Positions 45,198 to 54,048 of a stretch of DNA of 64,000 nt are shown here, piece by piece. Numbering within the stretch: the first letter of the stretch is position 1; every line of letters starts with the position of its first letter. A program made the position numbers and the translations under genes. A model generated the notes under the pieces. It made no database searches. It saw only the letters and a list, made by a program, of their open reading frames with translations, and was not told the DNA's origin. This stretch comes from Rhodophyticola sp017644125 (lineage in GTDB: Bacteria; Pseudomonadota; Alphaproteobacteria; Rhodobacterales; Rhodobacteraceae): the NCBI RefSeq assembly GCF_042140125.1, contig NZ_CP159473.1. One strand, written 5' to 3'.

Positions 45198-45821
45198 ATG
45201 GCCGAACGATCGATCAAACCCTGGCTGAAATCGGCACTGGAACTGGGCCCGCCGCTTTTGTTCTTCATCGCCTATATGCGGTTTCAGGACACCACGCTGA
45301 CCGTGGCCGGGCGGGACTATGACGGGTTCATCATCGTCACCGCCGCTTTTGTGCCGCTGCTTCTGGCCTCGATCGCGGCGCTTTGGGTTCTAACGCGGAA
45401 AATATCCCGTATTCAGGTATTTACGGCCGTTCTTGTGGTGGTCTTCGGAGCGCTGACCGTGTGGTTCAACGATGAGCGGTTCTTCAAGATGAAGACCACG
45501 CTGGTCTACGGTTTTTTCGCCGTCGTGCTGGGGATCGGGCTGTTGCGCGGCCAGTCCTGGCTACAGTTCGTGATGGGTGACCTGTTGCCCATGCGGGAGG
45601 AGGGCTGGATGATCCTGACCAGGCGTCTGGCAGGGGCATTCGCGCTGATGGCGGTGGCGAATGAACTGGTCTGGCGGACGCAATCGACCGAATTCTGGGT
45701 CACATTCGAGACCTTCGGCCTGCCGATCTTTCTGTTTGCGGTCTTCATGTCCCAGGCCAGGCTGATCGAACGGTTCAGCCTTTCCGAGGAGGAGGAGGCC
45801 GACGAGAAGGACGCGCGCTAG
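45198..45821 (+). CDS. yciB: Inner membrane-spanning protein YciB (septation protein A family)
   Basis: A 207-residue protein with five to six TM helices. Family pieces: KSALELGPPLLFFIAYM, LTVWFNDERFFKMKTTL, ERTQS-like region here VWRTQSTEFWVTFETFGLP. In E. coli YciB interacts with cell-elongation and division proteins and affects envelope integrity. The last 16 codons (45775-45821) overlap the 3' end of the converging rluB gene. Confidence 0.9.
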   Translation: MAERSIKPWLKSALELGPPLLFFIAYMRFQDTTLTVAGRDYDGFIIVTAAFVPLLLASIAALWVLTRKISRIQVFTAVLVVVFGALTVWFNDERFFKMKTTLVYGFFAVVLGIGLLRGQSWLQFVMGDLLPMREEGWMILTRRLAGAFALMAVANELVWRTQSTEFWVTFETFGLPIFLFAVFMSQARLIERFSLSEEEEADEKDAR

Positions 45822-46629
45822 CCTTGCCCTTGGCCGGGGCCTTTCGCAGGCCCGGGCGTTTGGGACGCGGTTTGGGCTCCGCATGGCCTTCGGTCGCGGC
45901 TTCAAGCCCAAGCTGATCCCGCAGGACCCGGGGCTTGATCTCCTCCACCGTGCCGGGCTTCATCTGGTTCAGCCGGAACGGGCCATAGCTGACGCGGATC
46001 AGACGGTTCACCTCCAGGCCGATTTCGCCCATGGCCCGGCGGATCTCGCGGTTCTTGCCCTCACGGATGCCGATGGTCAGCCAGGCATTGGCGCCCTGCT
46101 GCCGGTCAAGCGTGATCTCCATGGGCTGAAACCGTTCCGCGCCGATGCTCAGGCCCCGGCGAAGCGGCGCTAGATCGTCCTCTTTCGGCGCGCCCTTCAC
46201 CCGGACGCGATACTTGCGTAGCCAGCCGGTGGAGGGTAGTTCGAGCCGGCGTTTGAGCTCTCCGTCATTGGTCAGAAGCAAGAGGCCCTCGGAGTTGATA
46301 TCCAGCCGGCCGACGCTCATCACCCGGGGCATTTCGGGCGGGAGCGCGTCGAAAACGGTTTTGCGCCCCTTTTCGTCCGCATTGGTCGTCACCAGCCCCA
46401 GAGGCTTGTGATAGAGCCACAGGCGCGGGCGCTCTGCCGCCGCGACAGGCTGGCCATCGACGGTGATCCTGTGGCTTGCGGTGACGTTGAGCGCGGGGCT
46501 CGCAATGGTCTCGCCGTTCACAGCGACGCGGCCGGCGGCGATCATGCGTTCGGCCTCCCGGCGCGACGCGACGCCGGCGCGGGCCAGAACCTTGGCGATG
46601 CGGTCGCCTTTGGGGGTGTCTTCGGTCAT
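45775..46629 (-). CDS. rluB: 23S rRNA pseudouridine synthase B-type (RluB)
   Basis: A 284-residue enzyme: N-terminal S4 RNA-binding domain (RIAKVLARAGVASRREAERM, about 10-30), then the RsuA-family catalytic domain with GRLDINSEGLLLLTNDG containing the catalytic Asp, and EGKNREIRRAMG. It converts a uridine near the peptidyl transferase centre of 23S rRNA to pseudouridine. The tail is Lys/Arg/Pro-rich (KPRPKRPGLRKAPAKGKASA) and runs antisense to the end of yciB. Confidence 0.92.
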   Translation of the reverse strand: MTEDTPKGDRIAKVLARAGVASRREAERMIAAGRVAVNGETIASPALNVTASHRITVDGQPVAAAERPRLWLYHKPLGLVTTNADEKGRKTVFDALPPEMPRVMSVGRLDINSEGLLLLTNDGELKRRLELPSTGWLRKYRVRVKGAPKEDDLAPLRRGLSIGAERFQPMEITLDRQQGANAWLTIGIREGKNREIRRAMGEIGLEVNRLIRVSYGPFRLNQMKPGTVEEIKPRVLRDQLGLEAATEGHAEPKPRPKRPGLRKAPAKGKASARPSRRPPPPRKG

Positions 46630-46682
46630 GGGGCCGGGTTAGCGGTTTGACAGCCGGTTGGAAAGCGGCAAGACCGTTGGAC

Positions 46683-47144
46683 ATGACCGGGTTTCGCACA
46701 TTCATGGATCACGCACTGGCAGAGGCGCGCGCCGCGGGCGACCGCGGCGAGGTGCCCGTGGGTGCCGTGGTGGTGCGGGGGGAGGAGATACTGGCGCGGG
46801 CGGGAAACCGGATGCGCGAGCTTTCCGACCCCACCGCACACGCGGAGATGCTGGCGATCCGGGCGGCCTGCGCGGCAATCGGGTCGGAGCGTCTGTCAGG
46901 CTGCGATCTGTACGTGACGCTGGAACCTTGCCCGGCCTGTGCGGGCGCCATCGCCGCAGCGCGGGTTTCCCGGCTCTACTTTGGCGCGGCGGACCCGAAA
47001 TCGGGCGGCGTGGCGCAGGGCCCGCGCATTTTCGACCATCCGCAGGCCCATTGGACGCCGGAGGTCTATGGCGGGATCGGCGAAGACGCCTCCGCCGCGT
47101 TGTTGCGTGCCTTTTTCGCGGCGCGGCGCGGGGTTCCCGACTGA
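46683..47144 (+). CDS. tadA: tRNA adenosine(34) deaminase
   Basis: The 153-residue zinc deaminase makes inosine at the wobble position of tRNA-Arg(ACG). HAEMLAIRAA supplies the zinc His and catalytic Glu; PCPACAGAI supplies the two Cys. ATG 46683 fits the family N-terminus (MTGFRTFMDHALAEARAAG). It is divergent from rluB with about 50 bases between them. A free cytosine/guanine deaminase is the alternative, less likely given length and GEVPVGAVVV. Confidence 0.88.
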   Translation: MTGFRTFMDHALAEARAAGDRGEVPVGAVVVRGEEILARAGNRMRELSDPTAHAEMLAIRAACAAIGSERLSGCDLYVTLEPCPACAGAIAAARVSRLYFGAADPKSGGVAQGPRIFDHPQAHWTPEVYGGIGEDASAALLRAFFAARRGVPD

Positions 47145-47278
47145 CGGCCCTGTGGCGCGGCAACCTGCCGTGACGGGCCGGAGAGGGCGATACCGTCTGG
47201 GGGGCGCGCCCAGGCCCGCAGATCGCGCGGCACGGCCAGGTCTACGTGCGCCCGGCACGTTGGGTCTTGAGAGATGAC

Positions 47279-47662
47279 CGCGCGGAGGGTCTGTAAGCCG
47301 GATTTTGTCCAGGGCGGGTTGCCCCGCCCATGGATGACCATTCCTCTATGCCAGCGGTCGCCCGCTGGCTTTAGCTGCCAACCCGGATCTCTCGGGCTGA
47401 AGCGGCCCTGGGGTTATCCGCCCCGCGAGATCCCTATTTGGCATTGCTCCCGGTGGGGCTTGCCGTGCCGGTCCGGTTGCCCGTCCCGCGGTGGGCTCTT
47501 ACCCCACCGTTTCACCCTTACCGGTCGAACGACCGGCGGTTTGTTTTCTGTGGCGCTTTCCGTCGGATTGCTCCGCCCGGGCGTTACCCGGCACCGTTGC
47601 TTCAGGGAGTCCGGACTTTCCTCGGAGCCTCGGGCCCCGCGGCCATCCGACCCTCCGCGCGA
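47279..47662 (-). ncRNA. rnpB: RNase P RNA (class A)
   Basis: Read on the minus strand, the sequence contains the conserved 5' core GAGGAAAGTCCGGACTCC, ACAGAAAACAAACCGCC, GGTAAGGGTGAAACGGTGGG, GTAAGAGCCCACCG, the J/L region CCAAATAGGGATCTCG and the 3' end GACAAAATCCGGCTTACAG. The ends pair as helix P1: GCGCGGAGGGTC (47660-47649) with GACCCTCCGCGC (about 47291-47280). It is the catalytic RNA of tRNA 5' maturation. Its 5' end lies only about nine bases after the ampD stop. Ends are approximate to a few bases. Confidence 0.96.
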
Positions 47663-47670
47663 AGGCTCAT

Positions 47671-48342
47671 CTAGGCGCTTGCGGCGCTCCGGTCAACGCC
47701 GTAACGCGCGGCAAGCTCGGCCATCAGCCCCATATCGGTGGCATCCAGCGGGCCCCGCGCCCAGGGGCGGAAGCGCAGGCGAAAGGCCCCCAGAAGCTGA
47801 TCGGATGCGCAATCGGGATAGCCGAACCGTCCGGCATCCGCCGCAAACCGGCCCGCATCGGGGGCGGGCCGCGCGGCTTGCTCGGGCCAGACCGACAGAC
47901 CGCCAAGCGCAAGCCGCCGCCAGTCGAACCGCGGCCCGGGGTCGATCTTGCGGCCGGGCGTCATGTCGGAATGGGCGATGACGCCGTGGGGCGGGATGCT
48001 GTGGCGGGACAGGATACCGTGGAGCAGTCTTTCCAGCGCGTCCATCTGCGAGGCCGGAAACGGGCTGGCGCCGTCATTGGCGAGTTCGATCCCGATGGAG
48101 CGCGAATTGACATCGCCCGCGCCGGCCCAGGCGCCCGCGCCCGCATGCCACGCGCGCCTGTCTTCGTCCACCAGATGCAGAACCTCCCCGGTTTCCGAGA
48201 TCAGGTAATGGGCTGACACCTCCCGCGCCGGGTCGCAAAGCGCGCGCAAGGCCGCCTCGCAGCTTTGCATCGCGGTGTAATGGAGCACCACAAGCTCAGG
48301 GGCCAGCCCGTCCCGCCGCTCCCCGAAATTGGGCGAGCGCAT
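47671..48342 (-). CDS. ampD: N-acetylmuramoyl-L-alanine amidase (AmpD-like)
   Basis: A 223-residue amidase_2 protein that cleaves the bond between muramic acid and the peptide in peptidoglycan recycling. Zinc-ligand regions are LVVLHYTAM (His21) and HSDMTPGRKIDPGPRFDW (His and Asp), with HAGAGAW and RSIGIELANDG between them. No signal peptide, so cytosolic like AmpD. The ATG overlaps the stop of the upstream lipoprotein gene (TGATG). Confidence 0.88.
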   Translation of the reverse strand: MRSPNFGERRDGLAPELVVLHYTAMQSCEAALRALCDPAREVSAHYLISETGEVLHLVDEDRRAWHAGAGAWAGAGDVNSRSIGIELANDGASPFPASQMDALERLLHGILSRHSIPPHGVIAHSDMTPGRKIDPGPRFDWRRLALGGLSVWPEQAARPAPDAGRFAADAGRFGYPDCASDQLLGAFRLRFRPWARGPLDATDMGLMAELAARYGVDRSAASA

Positions 48343-49061
48343 CAGTTGCCGCGCGCGGCCCGGGCGGCGTTGCGATAGACGGCGGGGTTCCAGCCGCAGG
48401 CGTAACCGTCGCCGTCGGGGTCCAGCGCCTGCCGGTCGCGTTCCGGGCCGCCCATGGACAAAAACGCCTCCTGCGCAAGGTCGTCGGAACGATAGGCAAG
48501 GCAGTTGGCCTCGTGCCGGCCCTGCCGGAAAGGCGAGCGAGAATAGCGCTGTTCACCGATCGGATGGGATGTGGCGAGCGCGTATTCGATGACATTGGGG
48601 CCGGTCGTGCCCGGTCGTTCGGGCACGGCGGTGGGCTGGACGATCACCAGTTGCTCCTGCATCCGTGCGCGGCGTTCGGCATCGCTTTCGATGCTCTCGC
48701 GGGCGCTGACGGCCTGAAAATCCTGCTCGTCGGAGATGGTCGGGTTGTTCGTGTCGACCCGCGCGGCGGCGCTCGCGGAGGCGGTCGGGGCCGTGCCCTC
48801 GGCTTCGGCGATTGCGGCGGCGGCGCGTGCGGTCACGCTGTCGGTGGACGCCGCCGCGGTGGGGGTCGTGGTGGAGGTCACGATCGGCGGAAGCACGGTT
48901 TGCGGTGCGCGCCCCTGCAACTGGGCCTGACGTGTGGCGCGTTCGGCGGCGTAGCGGTCGTAATCGCCAAATCCGACACCCGAAGACACGTCATTCGGCG
49001 GGGTGCTGGTACAGGCGGCTACGACCAGCAGGCAAGCCATGGCCAGGTTCAGTTTACCCAT
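48342..49061 (-). CDS. Lipoprotein with excalibur-like C-terminal motif
   Basis: A 239-residue protein: signal peptide MGKLNLAMACLLVVAAC with lipobox VAAC; a long low-complexity Ser/Thr/Ala region (about 60-110); then a C-terminal domain with NCLAYRSDDLAQEAF and DPDGDGYACGW, the Cys/Asp pattern of excalibur-type calcium-binding-like domains. It is coupled to ampD by TGATG, so a cell-wall-related role is plausible; unproven. Confidence 0.8.
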   Translation of the reverse strand: MGKLNLAMACLLVVAACTSTPPNDVSSGVGFGDYDRYAAERATRQAQLQGRAPQTVLPPIVTSTTTPTAAASTDSVTARAAAAIAEAEGTAPTASASAAARVDTNNPTISDEQDFQAVSARESIESDAERRARMQEQLVIVQPTAVPERPGTTGPNVIEYALATSHPIGEQRYSRSPFRQGRHEANCLAYRSDDLAQEAFLSMGGPERDRQALDPDGDGYACGWNPAVYRNAARAARGN

Positions 49062-49095
49062 TGCTCAACCTCGTTTTTGCTCTTGAAAGGGGTGT

Positions 49096-50580
49096 TTACC
49101 ACCATTTCGGCGGTTTCGCCACAAAACCCGCCGCCTGTTCCAGAGCATAGGCGGTGTTGAGCAGATCGCCCTCTTCCCAGGGCCGCCCGATCAGTTGCAG
49201 CCCAAGCGGCAGACCCTGACGGTCCAGCCCGGTCGGCACCGCGATGCCGGGCAATCCGGCAAGGTTCACAGTCACGGTGAAGACGTCGTTGAGATACATC
49301 TCCACCGGGTCCGAAATCTCCCTGCCCAGCTCGAAGGCCGCCGATGGGGTGGCGGGCGTCAGGATCGCGTCGATCCCGGCATCGAACACCTGCTCGAAAT
49401 CGCGCTTGATCAAGGCGCGGACCTTGCGGGCGCGGTTGTAATAGGCATCGTAAAACCCCGCCGACAGCACATAGGTGCCGACCATTACCCGGCGCCTCAC
49501 CTCCGGGCCGAACCCCTCCGCACGGGTCTTCTCGTACATCTCCGTCACGCCGTCCCCCCGGGACAACGGGGCCCGGTAACCATACCGCACCCCATCGTAC
49601 CGCGCGAGGTTCGACGATGCCTCGGCCGGGGCGATCACGTAATAGGCGGGCAGGGCGTATCTGGTATGCGGCAGCGAGATGTCGCGCAGCTCGGCGCCGG
49701 CATCCTTCAGCATCTCGGCCCCTTCGGACCAGAGCGTTTCGATCTCCTGCGGCATCCCGTCCATGCGGTATTCCTTGGGAATACCGATGACCTTGCCCCT
49801 GATGTCGCCTGTCAGCATCGCCTCGAAATCGGGCACCGGCAGATCGGCGGAGGTGGAATCCTTCGGGTCATGACCCATCATCGCGGCCCCCATGATCGCC
49901 GCGTCGCGCACGGTCTTGGTCATCGGGCCCGCCTGATCGAGCGAGGAGGCGAAGGCGATGATGCCCCACCGGGAACACCGCCCATAGGTCGGTTTCAGCC
50001 CGACGATCCCGGTCAGCGCGGCAGGCTGGCGGATCGAGCCGCCCGTATCGGTGCCGGTGGCCGCAAGGCAAAGATCGGCGGCAACGGCGGCGGCGGATCC
50101 GCCAGAGGAGCCCCCGGGCGTCAGCGCCGCCTCGGAATTGCCCGCGCGCCACGGGTTGACCGCATTGCCATAGACCGAGGTCTCGTTGCTGCTTCCCATG
50201 GCGAACTCATCCATGTTCAGCTTGCCCAGCATCACCGCGCCTGCGTCTTTCAACTGGCCCGAAACGGTGGATTCGTAAGGTGGCAGGAACCCTTCGAGGA
50301 TTTTCGAGCCCGCCTGGCTGGCGACGCCTTCGGTGCAGAACAGATCCTTGATGCCCACGGGGATGCCGCACATCGAGGGCGCCTCTCCCGCGGCCAGTCG
50401 GGTATCGGCGGCGCGGGCTCTGTCCAGTGCGATCTCGGGCGTCTTGTGGACAACGGCCCCCAGCCCCCCGGCGGCTTCGATCGCGGCAACGCAGGCCTCG
50501 GTCAGTTCGACGCTGGTGGTTTCACCCTTGCGCAGGGCATCGCGCGCTTCGGCGACGGTCAGTCGGGTCAGATCGGACAT
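49096..50580 (-). CDS. gatA: Asp-tRNA(Asn)/Glu-tRNA(Gln) amidotransferase subunit A
   Basis: The 494-residue amidase-signature subunit releases ammonia from glutamine for GatCAB. The catalytic triad is visible: Lys78 in GIPVGIKDLF, cis-Ser158 in GGSSGGSAAAVAA and nucleophile Ser182 in DTGGSIRQPA. ATG 50580 overlaps the gatC stop (TGATG). gatB is not in the window. With the His33-type AspRS below, it supports the indirect route to Asn-tRNA. Confidence 0.96.
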   Translation of the reverse strand: MSDLTRLTVAEARDALRKGETTSVELTEACVAAIEAAGGLGAVVHKTPEIALDRARAADTRLAAGEAPSMCGIPVGIKDLFCTEGVASQAGSKILEGFLPPYESTVSGQLKDAGAVMLGKLNMDEFAMGSSNETSVYGNAVNPWRAGNSEAALTPGGSSGGSAAAVAADLCLAATGTDTGGSIRQPAALTGIVGLKPTYGRCSRWGIIAFASSLDQAGPMTKTVRDAAIMGAAMMGHDPKDSTSADLPVPDFEAMLTGDIRGKVIGIPKEYRMDGMPQEIETLWSEGAEMLKDAGAELRDISLPHTRYALPAYYVIAPAEASSNLARYDGVRYGYRAPLSRGDGVTEMYEKTRAEGFGPEVRRRVMVGTYVLSAGFYDAYYNRARKVRALIKRDFEQVFDAGIDAILTPATPSAAFELGREISDPVEMYLNDVFTVTVNLAGLPGIAVPTGLDRQGLPLGLQLIGRPWEEGDLLNTAYALEQAAGFVAKPPKWW

Positions 50581-50867
50581 CACTCCACCACCTTCGGCAC
50601 GGCAAAGAATCCTTCACGGGCATCGGGCGCATTGGCCAGCACCTTGTCCTGCTGGTTGCCATCGGTCACCACGTCCTCGCGCCGCTTCAGCCGCATGGGC
50701 GTGACGCTCGTCATCGGCTCCACATCGTCGACATCCAGTTCGTTCAGTTGCTCGATGAAGCCGAGGATCGCGTTGAACTCCCCGGCCAGGGCGTCCAGCT
50801 CGCTGTCTTCAACCTTGATGCGCGCCAGTTTCGCAACTTTGGCGGCGGTGTCTTTGTCGATGGACAT
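50580..50867 (-). CDS. gatC: Asp-tRNA(Asn)/Glu-tRNA(Gln) amidotransferase subunit C
   Basis: A 95-residue helical subunit that wraps GatA and GatB: DKDTAAKVAKLARIKVED at the N-terminus, NELDVDDVEPMTSV in the middle and REGFFAVPKVVE at the end are family-typical. ATG 50867 fits family length; the region upstream in frame is not protein-like. It precedes gatA with a one-base overlap. Confidence 0.95.
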   Translation of the reverse strand: MSIDKDTAAKVAKLARIKVEDSELDALAGEFNAILGFIEQLNELDVDDVEPMTSVTPMRLKRREDVVTDGNQQDKVLANAPDAREGFFAVPKVVE

Positions 50868-50898
50868 GAGTGCTCCATACCTTTCAGTCGCAGCGGGT

Positions 50899-51561
50899 TT
50901 AGCCCCGGCCCGCGCGCGCCGCAAGCATGTGGCGGCGGTAAATCTCGATCATCCAGCCCAACATGATCGCGTTGAGGATATGCCACAGGAAATGCGTACC
51001 CAGGGGCAGGGCCGCGCAGAGCGGCATGTCGAGGCTGCGCGCGGTCAGCGACAGCGCCAGAAGCCCCGCCCCGATCATCATGCCGCGGGCAAGGGCCCCC
51101 GCCCGGCGGCGCAGGAGCCCGGCATAGATCACAAGCGCCAGCGGCACGGTCCAGTAGGCGGCGGAGATGTCGAAAAAGGGCAGAGCCGAGAAAACCGGCG
51201 TGGTCAGCGCGGCATAGGGCAGAAACGCGAGCGTGCCGAGAAGCGCGAGCCAGAGCGGCCAGCGCCAGACATGCCGGTTGAGGGCGAAGAGATAGAGCAG
51301 GATGAACCCGGCAATCGGCACCACATCGGCCATCGCCGACCAGCCCGTGGCATAGGTGTGAAACAGGAACGAGCCAAGCCCGATGGCAAAGAGGATACCG
51401 GTCAGCGTCAGAGCGACCGGCAGGCCGTGGCCCCAGAGGCGCGCGGCCATGACAACGGCCGCCAGCATGAAGGCCAGATTGGTCAGCGCATTGACCGGCT
51501 CGGCCCAGAAATCCGGGCTGAGCCGTTCGCAATAGGCGTCGATCTGGGCCGTCAGTTCCAT
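50899..51561 (-). CDS. Ceramidase-like membrane hydrolase (CREST superfamily)
   Basis: A 220-residue protein with about seven TM helices. Zinc-hydrolase residues of the alkaline ceramidase/PAQR (CREST) superfamily are recognisable: GLGSFLFHTYATGWSAMADVVP (Ser, His and Asp) and GTHFLWHILNA (HxxxH). Bacterial members might act on sphingolipids or other amide lipids. Start ATG 51561 (MELTAQIDAYCERLSPDFW) matches the typical N-terminus with WAEPVNALTNLAF. Substrate unknown. Confidence 0.82.
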   Translation of the reverse strand: MELTAQIDAYCERLSPDFWAEPVNALTNLAFMLAAVVMAARLWGHGLPVALTLTGILFAIGLGSFLFHTYATGWSAMADVVPIAGFILLYLFALNRHVWRWPLWLALLGTLAFLPYAALTTPVFSALPFFDISAAYWTVPLALVIYAGLLRRRAGALARGMMIGAGLLALSLTARSLDMPLCAALPLGTHFLWHILNAIMLGWMIEIYRRHMLAARAGRG

Positions 51562-51889
51562 GGACTTGCCTCGCTTTTGGCTTGGATGGCGGATTTCCCC
51601 CGGCCGCGCAACTCGGAGATGGCCCATGTTGCAAACGCCCGCCGATCTTTCGTCCGTCCTCGCTTTTGCCCCCTTTGCCCGGGCGCTTCGCATGTCGGTG
51701 CTGGTGATGCGGATCCCGCGGCATATCCCGCTCCCATTCGCGCGTCTGCCGCTGATCGTGGCGCCGCCCGACGGAGGCCTTGCGGCGCTGAGCGTCGGAA
51801 GCCTGCGGCGCCGGCTGCGTCCCCGGAGGCCGATTGGCAAGCCCGGGTCCGGGCGCTATCCTGCGCCGGACCGGCAGAGGGAGCGCGAG
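51562..51889. other. Divergent intergenic region, 328 bases, no gene recognised
   Basis: Between the ceramidase-like gene (minus) and the UPF0173 gene (plus). The plus frame of the latter stays open through it, but the translation is Arg/Pro-rich, lacks a ribosome site at any upstream start and resembles no family, so I treat it as non-coding with both promoters. Confidence 0.5.
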
Positions 51890-52582
51890 ATGAAATACAC
51901 ATGGCTTGGGCATTCGGCAGTCCGCCTTGAGATTGCCGATCAGGTTCTGCTGATCGACCCGTGGGAGGACGGTAACCCGCTGTTTCCCGCGGATCGGCGG
52001 GACGAGGCGAATGCGGGCGTGACCGCCATTCTGATCACCCATGGACATTTCGACCATACCGGCGGCGTGCCCGCCCTTGCCCGGGAGCTGAATGTTCCTG
52101 TCTATGGCATCTATGACCTGATGGCGTGGTGGGGCGAGGCCGAGGGGATCGAGACGGTGGGCTTCAACAAGGGCGGCACCGTTCAGATCGGCGAGGTGGC
52201 CGTCACCATGGTCAACGCGGCCCATTCCTCCTCCATGGGCGGGGAGGCGGGGCCGGTCTATGCCGGTGGCGAGGCGGGCTACATGATCGCAGGCGAGGGG
52301 CGCACGGTCTATGTCTCGGGCGATACCGATGTGATGGCGGATATGAAGGTCTTGCAGGATCTGCATACGCCGGAGATCGGCATTCTCTGCGCCGGCGGCC
52401 ATTTCACGATGGATATGAAGCGTGCGGCCTATGCGGCCTCCCGACTGTTCAGCTTCAAGACGGTTATTCCTTATCATTACAAGACATTCCCGATGCTGGC
52501 GCAGGATGCCGGCGAGCTGAAATCCGCGCTGCCGGGCGTGCGTGTTCTGGATCCGGACGTGATGGAGACGATTGCGCTCTAG
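51890..52582 (+). CDS. UPF0173-type metal-dependent hydrolase
   Basis: The 230-residue metallo-beta-lactamase-fold protein starts MKYTWLGHSAVRLE and has HGHFDHTGG (HxHxDH), AHSSS, VSGDTDVMADM and IPYHYKTFPM, the pattern of the UPF0173 group. The activity is probably a small-molecule hydrolase of unknown substrate. AGAGGGAG upstream supports ATG 51890. Confidence 0.9.
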   Translation: MKYTWLGHSAVRLEIADQVLLIDPWEDGNPLFPADRRDEANAGVTAILITHGHFDHTGGVPALARELNVPVYGIYDLMAWWGEAEGIETVGFNKGGTVQIGEVAVTMVNAAHSSSMGGEAGPVYAGGEAGYMIAGEGRTVYVSGDTDVMADMKVLQDLHTPEIGILCAGGHFTMDMKRAAYAASRLFSFKTVIPYHYKTFPMLAQDAGELKSALPGVRVLDPDVMETIAL

Positions 52583-52747
52583 CCCCCGGGCTTCAGGGTG
52601 GGGCAGGGCGGCGGCCCGGCTCCGGCGCGCCGCTGCTCCGGGGTTTGTCACGCCACGGTCATGGGGCTCGGGCATAGCTCCCCCAATCGGGTCTGCGTTC
52701 CTTCCGTCCTGCGCGGCGGGGCGGGCCGAAGCGGAAGGATATCCGGC

Positions 52748-54046
52748 ATGAGCCTTGCCGACGAGACCATGGACCGGAACCGCCCCGACCTGCCCGATCT
52801 GACCCGGATCTTCGGCCGGATCGGTCTTCTGTCCTTCGGCGGCCCGGCGGCGCAGATCGCGCTGATGCACAAGGAACTGGTCGAGGATCGCCCCTGGCTC
52901 AGCGAGCGGCAATTCCTGAACGCGCTCAGCTTCTGCATGCTGCTGCCCGGCCCCGAGGCGATGCAGCTCGCCACCTATGCGGGCTGGCGGATTGCCGGTG
53001 TCCCCGGCGGGCTGATCGCGGGGCTTTTGTTCGTGCTGCCCGGCGCCGCCGTGATCCTTGTGCTGGCGATGCTCTACGCGGCCTTCGGTCAGGTGCCGCT
53101 GGTCGAGGCGATGTTTCTGGGCATCAAGGCCACGGTGATCATCATCGTGATCCAGGCGCTGCTGAAGGTCAGCCGAAAGGCGCTGACGTCGGGGTTGGCC
53201 TACGGGCTCGCCGCCTCAGCCTTCGTCGGGATCTTCTTCCTGCAGATCCCGTTTCCGTTCATCATTCTGGCCGCGGCCCTGATCGGAACGGTTTTCATGG
53301 CCGGCGATCTGCCGCAAACGGCCGCGCCGCCGCCGGTGAAGACGGGCCGGACCGTCCGGACGGTCGCCGTCTGGCTGGTGATCTGGCTGGCCCCGCTGGC
53401 GGCCCTGTGGCTGGCCGTCCCCAATAGTGTGCTGACGCAACTGGGCCTTTTCTTCTCCAAGCTGGCGGTTGTCACCTTCGGCGGCGCCTATGCCGTGCTG
53501 GCCTATATGGTGCAGGAGGTGGTGGGCGATTTCGGCTGGCTTACGACGGGGCAGATGATGGATGCGCTGGGTCTTGCCGAAACGACGCCCGGCCCCCTGA
53601 TTCTGGTCACCGAGTTCGTGGGGTTTCTGGCAGGTTCGCAGGCGGGGGGCACCGGTTACGGCATCGCGGCGGCCGCCGTGACGCTCTGGATGACCTTTGC
53701 ACCCTGTTTCCTATGGATATTCGCAGGCGCTCCCTACATCGAATGGATCAGCCATCAGCCGCGGCTGACGGGTGCACTGAACGCGATCACCGCCGCCGTC
53801 GTGGGGGTGATCCTGAACCTGTCGATCTGGTTCGCGCTGAATGTGTTTTTCGCCGAGGTGACCCGCGAGAGCCTGGGCCCGCTTCAGATCTGGATGCCGG
53901 ACCCGGGCAGCGTATCGGCATCGGCGCTTGGCCTTGCCGGGCTGGCGGCGGTGCTGCTTTTGTGGCTGAAGCTCGATCTGCTGAAGGTGATTTTCCTGAT
54001 GCTGATCCCGGGTCTGGCGCTCCATCTGCTGACATCGGGGTTTTGA
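52748..54046 (+). CDS. chrA: Chromate transporter (long-chain ChrA)
   Basis: The 432-residue protein has two CHR domains: the first with GLLSFGGPAAQIALMHKELVED and LPGPEAMQLATYAGWR, the second with AVVTFGGAYAVLAYMVQEVV and ETTPGPLILVTEFVGFLAG. About ten TM helices. The family exports chromate, possibly exchanging for sulfate. ATG 52748 follows GGAAGGATAT. No chrB regulator is adjacent. Confidence 0.9.
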   Translation: MSLADETMDRNRPDLPDLTRIFGRIGLLSFGGPAAQIALMHKELVEDRPWLSERQFLNALSFCMLLPGPEAMQLATYAGWRIAGVPGGLIAGLLFVLPGAAVILVLAMLYAAFGQVPLVEAMFLGIKATVIIIVIQALLKVSRKALTSGLAYGLAASAFVGIFFLQIPFPFIILAAALIGTVFMAGDLPQTAAPPPVKTGRTVRTVAVWLVIWLAPLAALWLAVPNSVLTQLGLFFSKLAVVTFGGAYAVLAYMVQEVVGDFGWLTTGQMMDALGLAETTPGPLILVTEFVGFLAGSQAGGTGYGIAAAAVTLWMTFAPCFLWIFAGAPYIEWISHQPRLTGALNAITAAVVGVILNLSIWFALNVFFAEVTRESLGPLQIWMPDPGSVSASALGLAGLAAVLLLWLKLDLLKVIFLMLIPGLALHLLTSGF

Positions 54047-54048
54047 GG

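Noticed and set aside
47244..47260. Terminator between tadA and rnpB (ACGTGC/GCACGT)
   Set aside because: Perfect six-base stem but no T-run on either strand; too weak to call.
51560..51889. Upstream coding extension of the UPF0173 gene or a small separate gene
   Set aside because: Arg/Pro-rich translation, no ribosome site, and family members start at MKYTWLGH.
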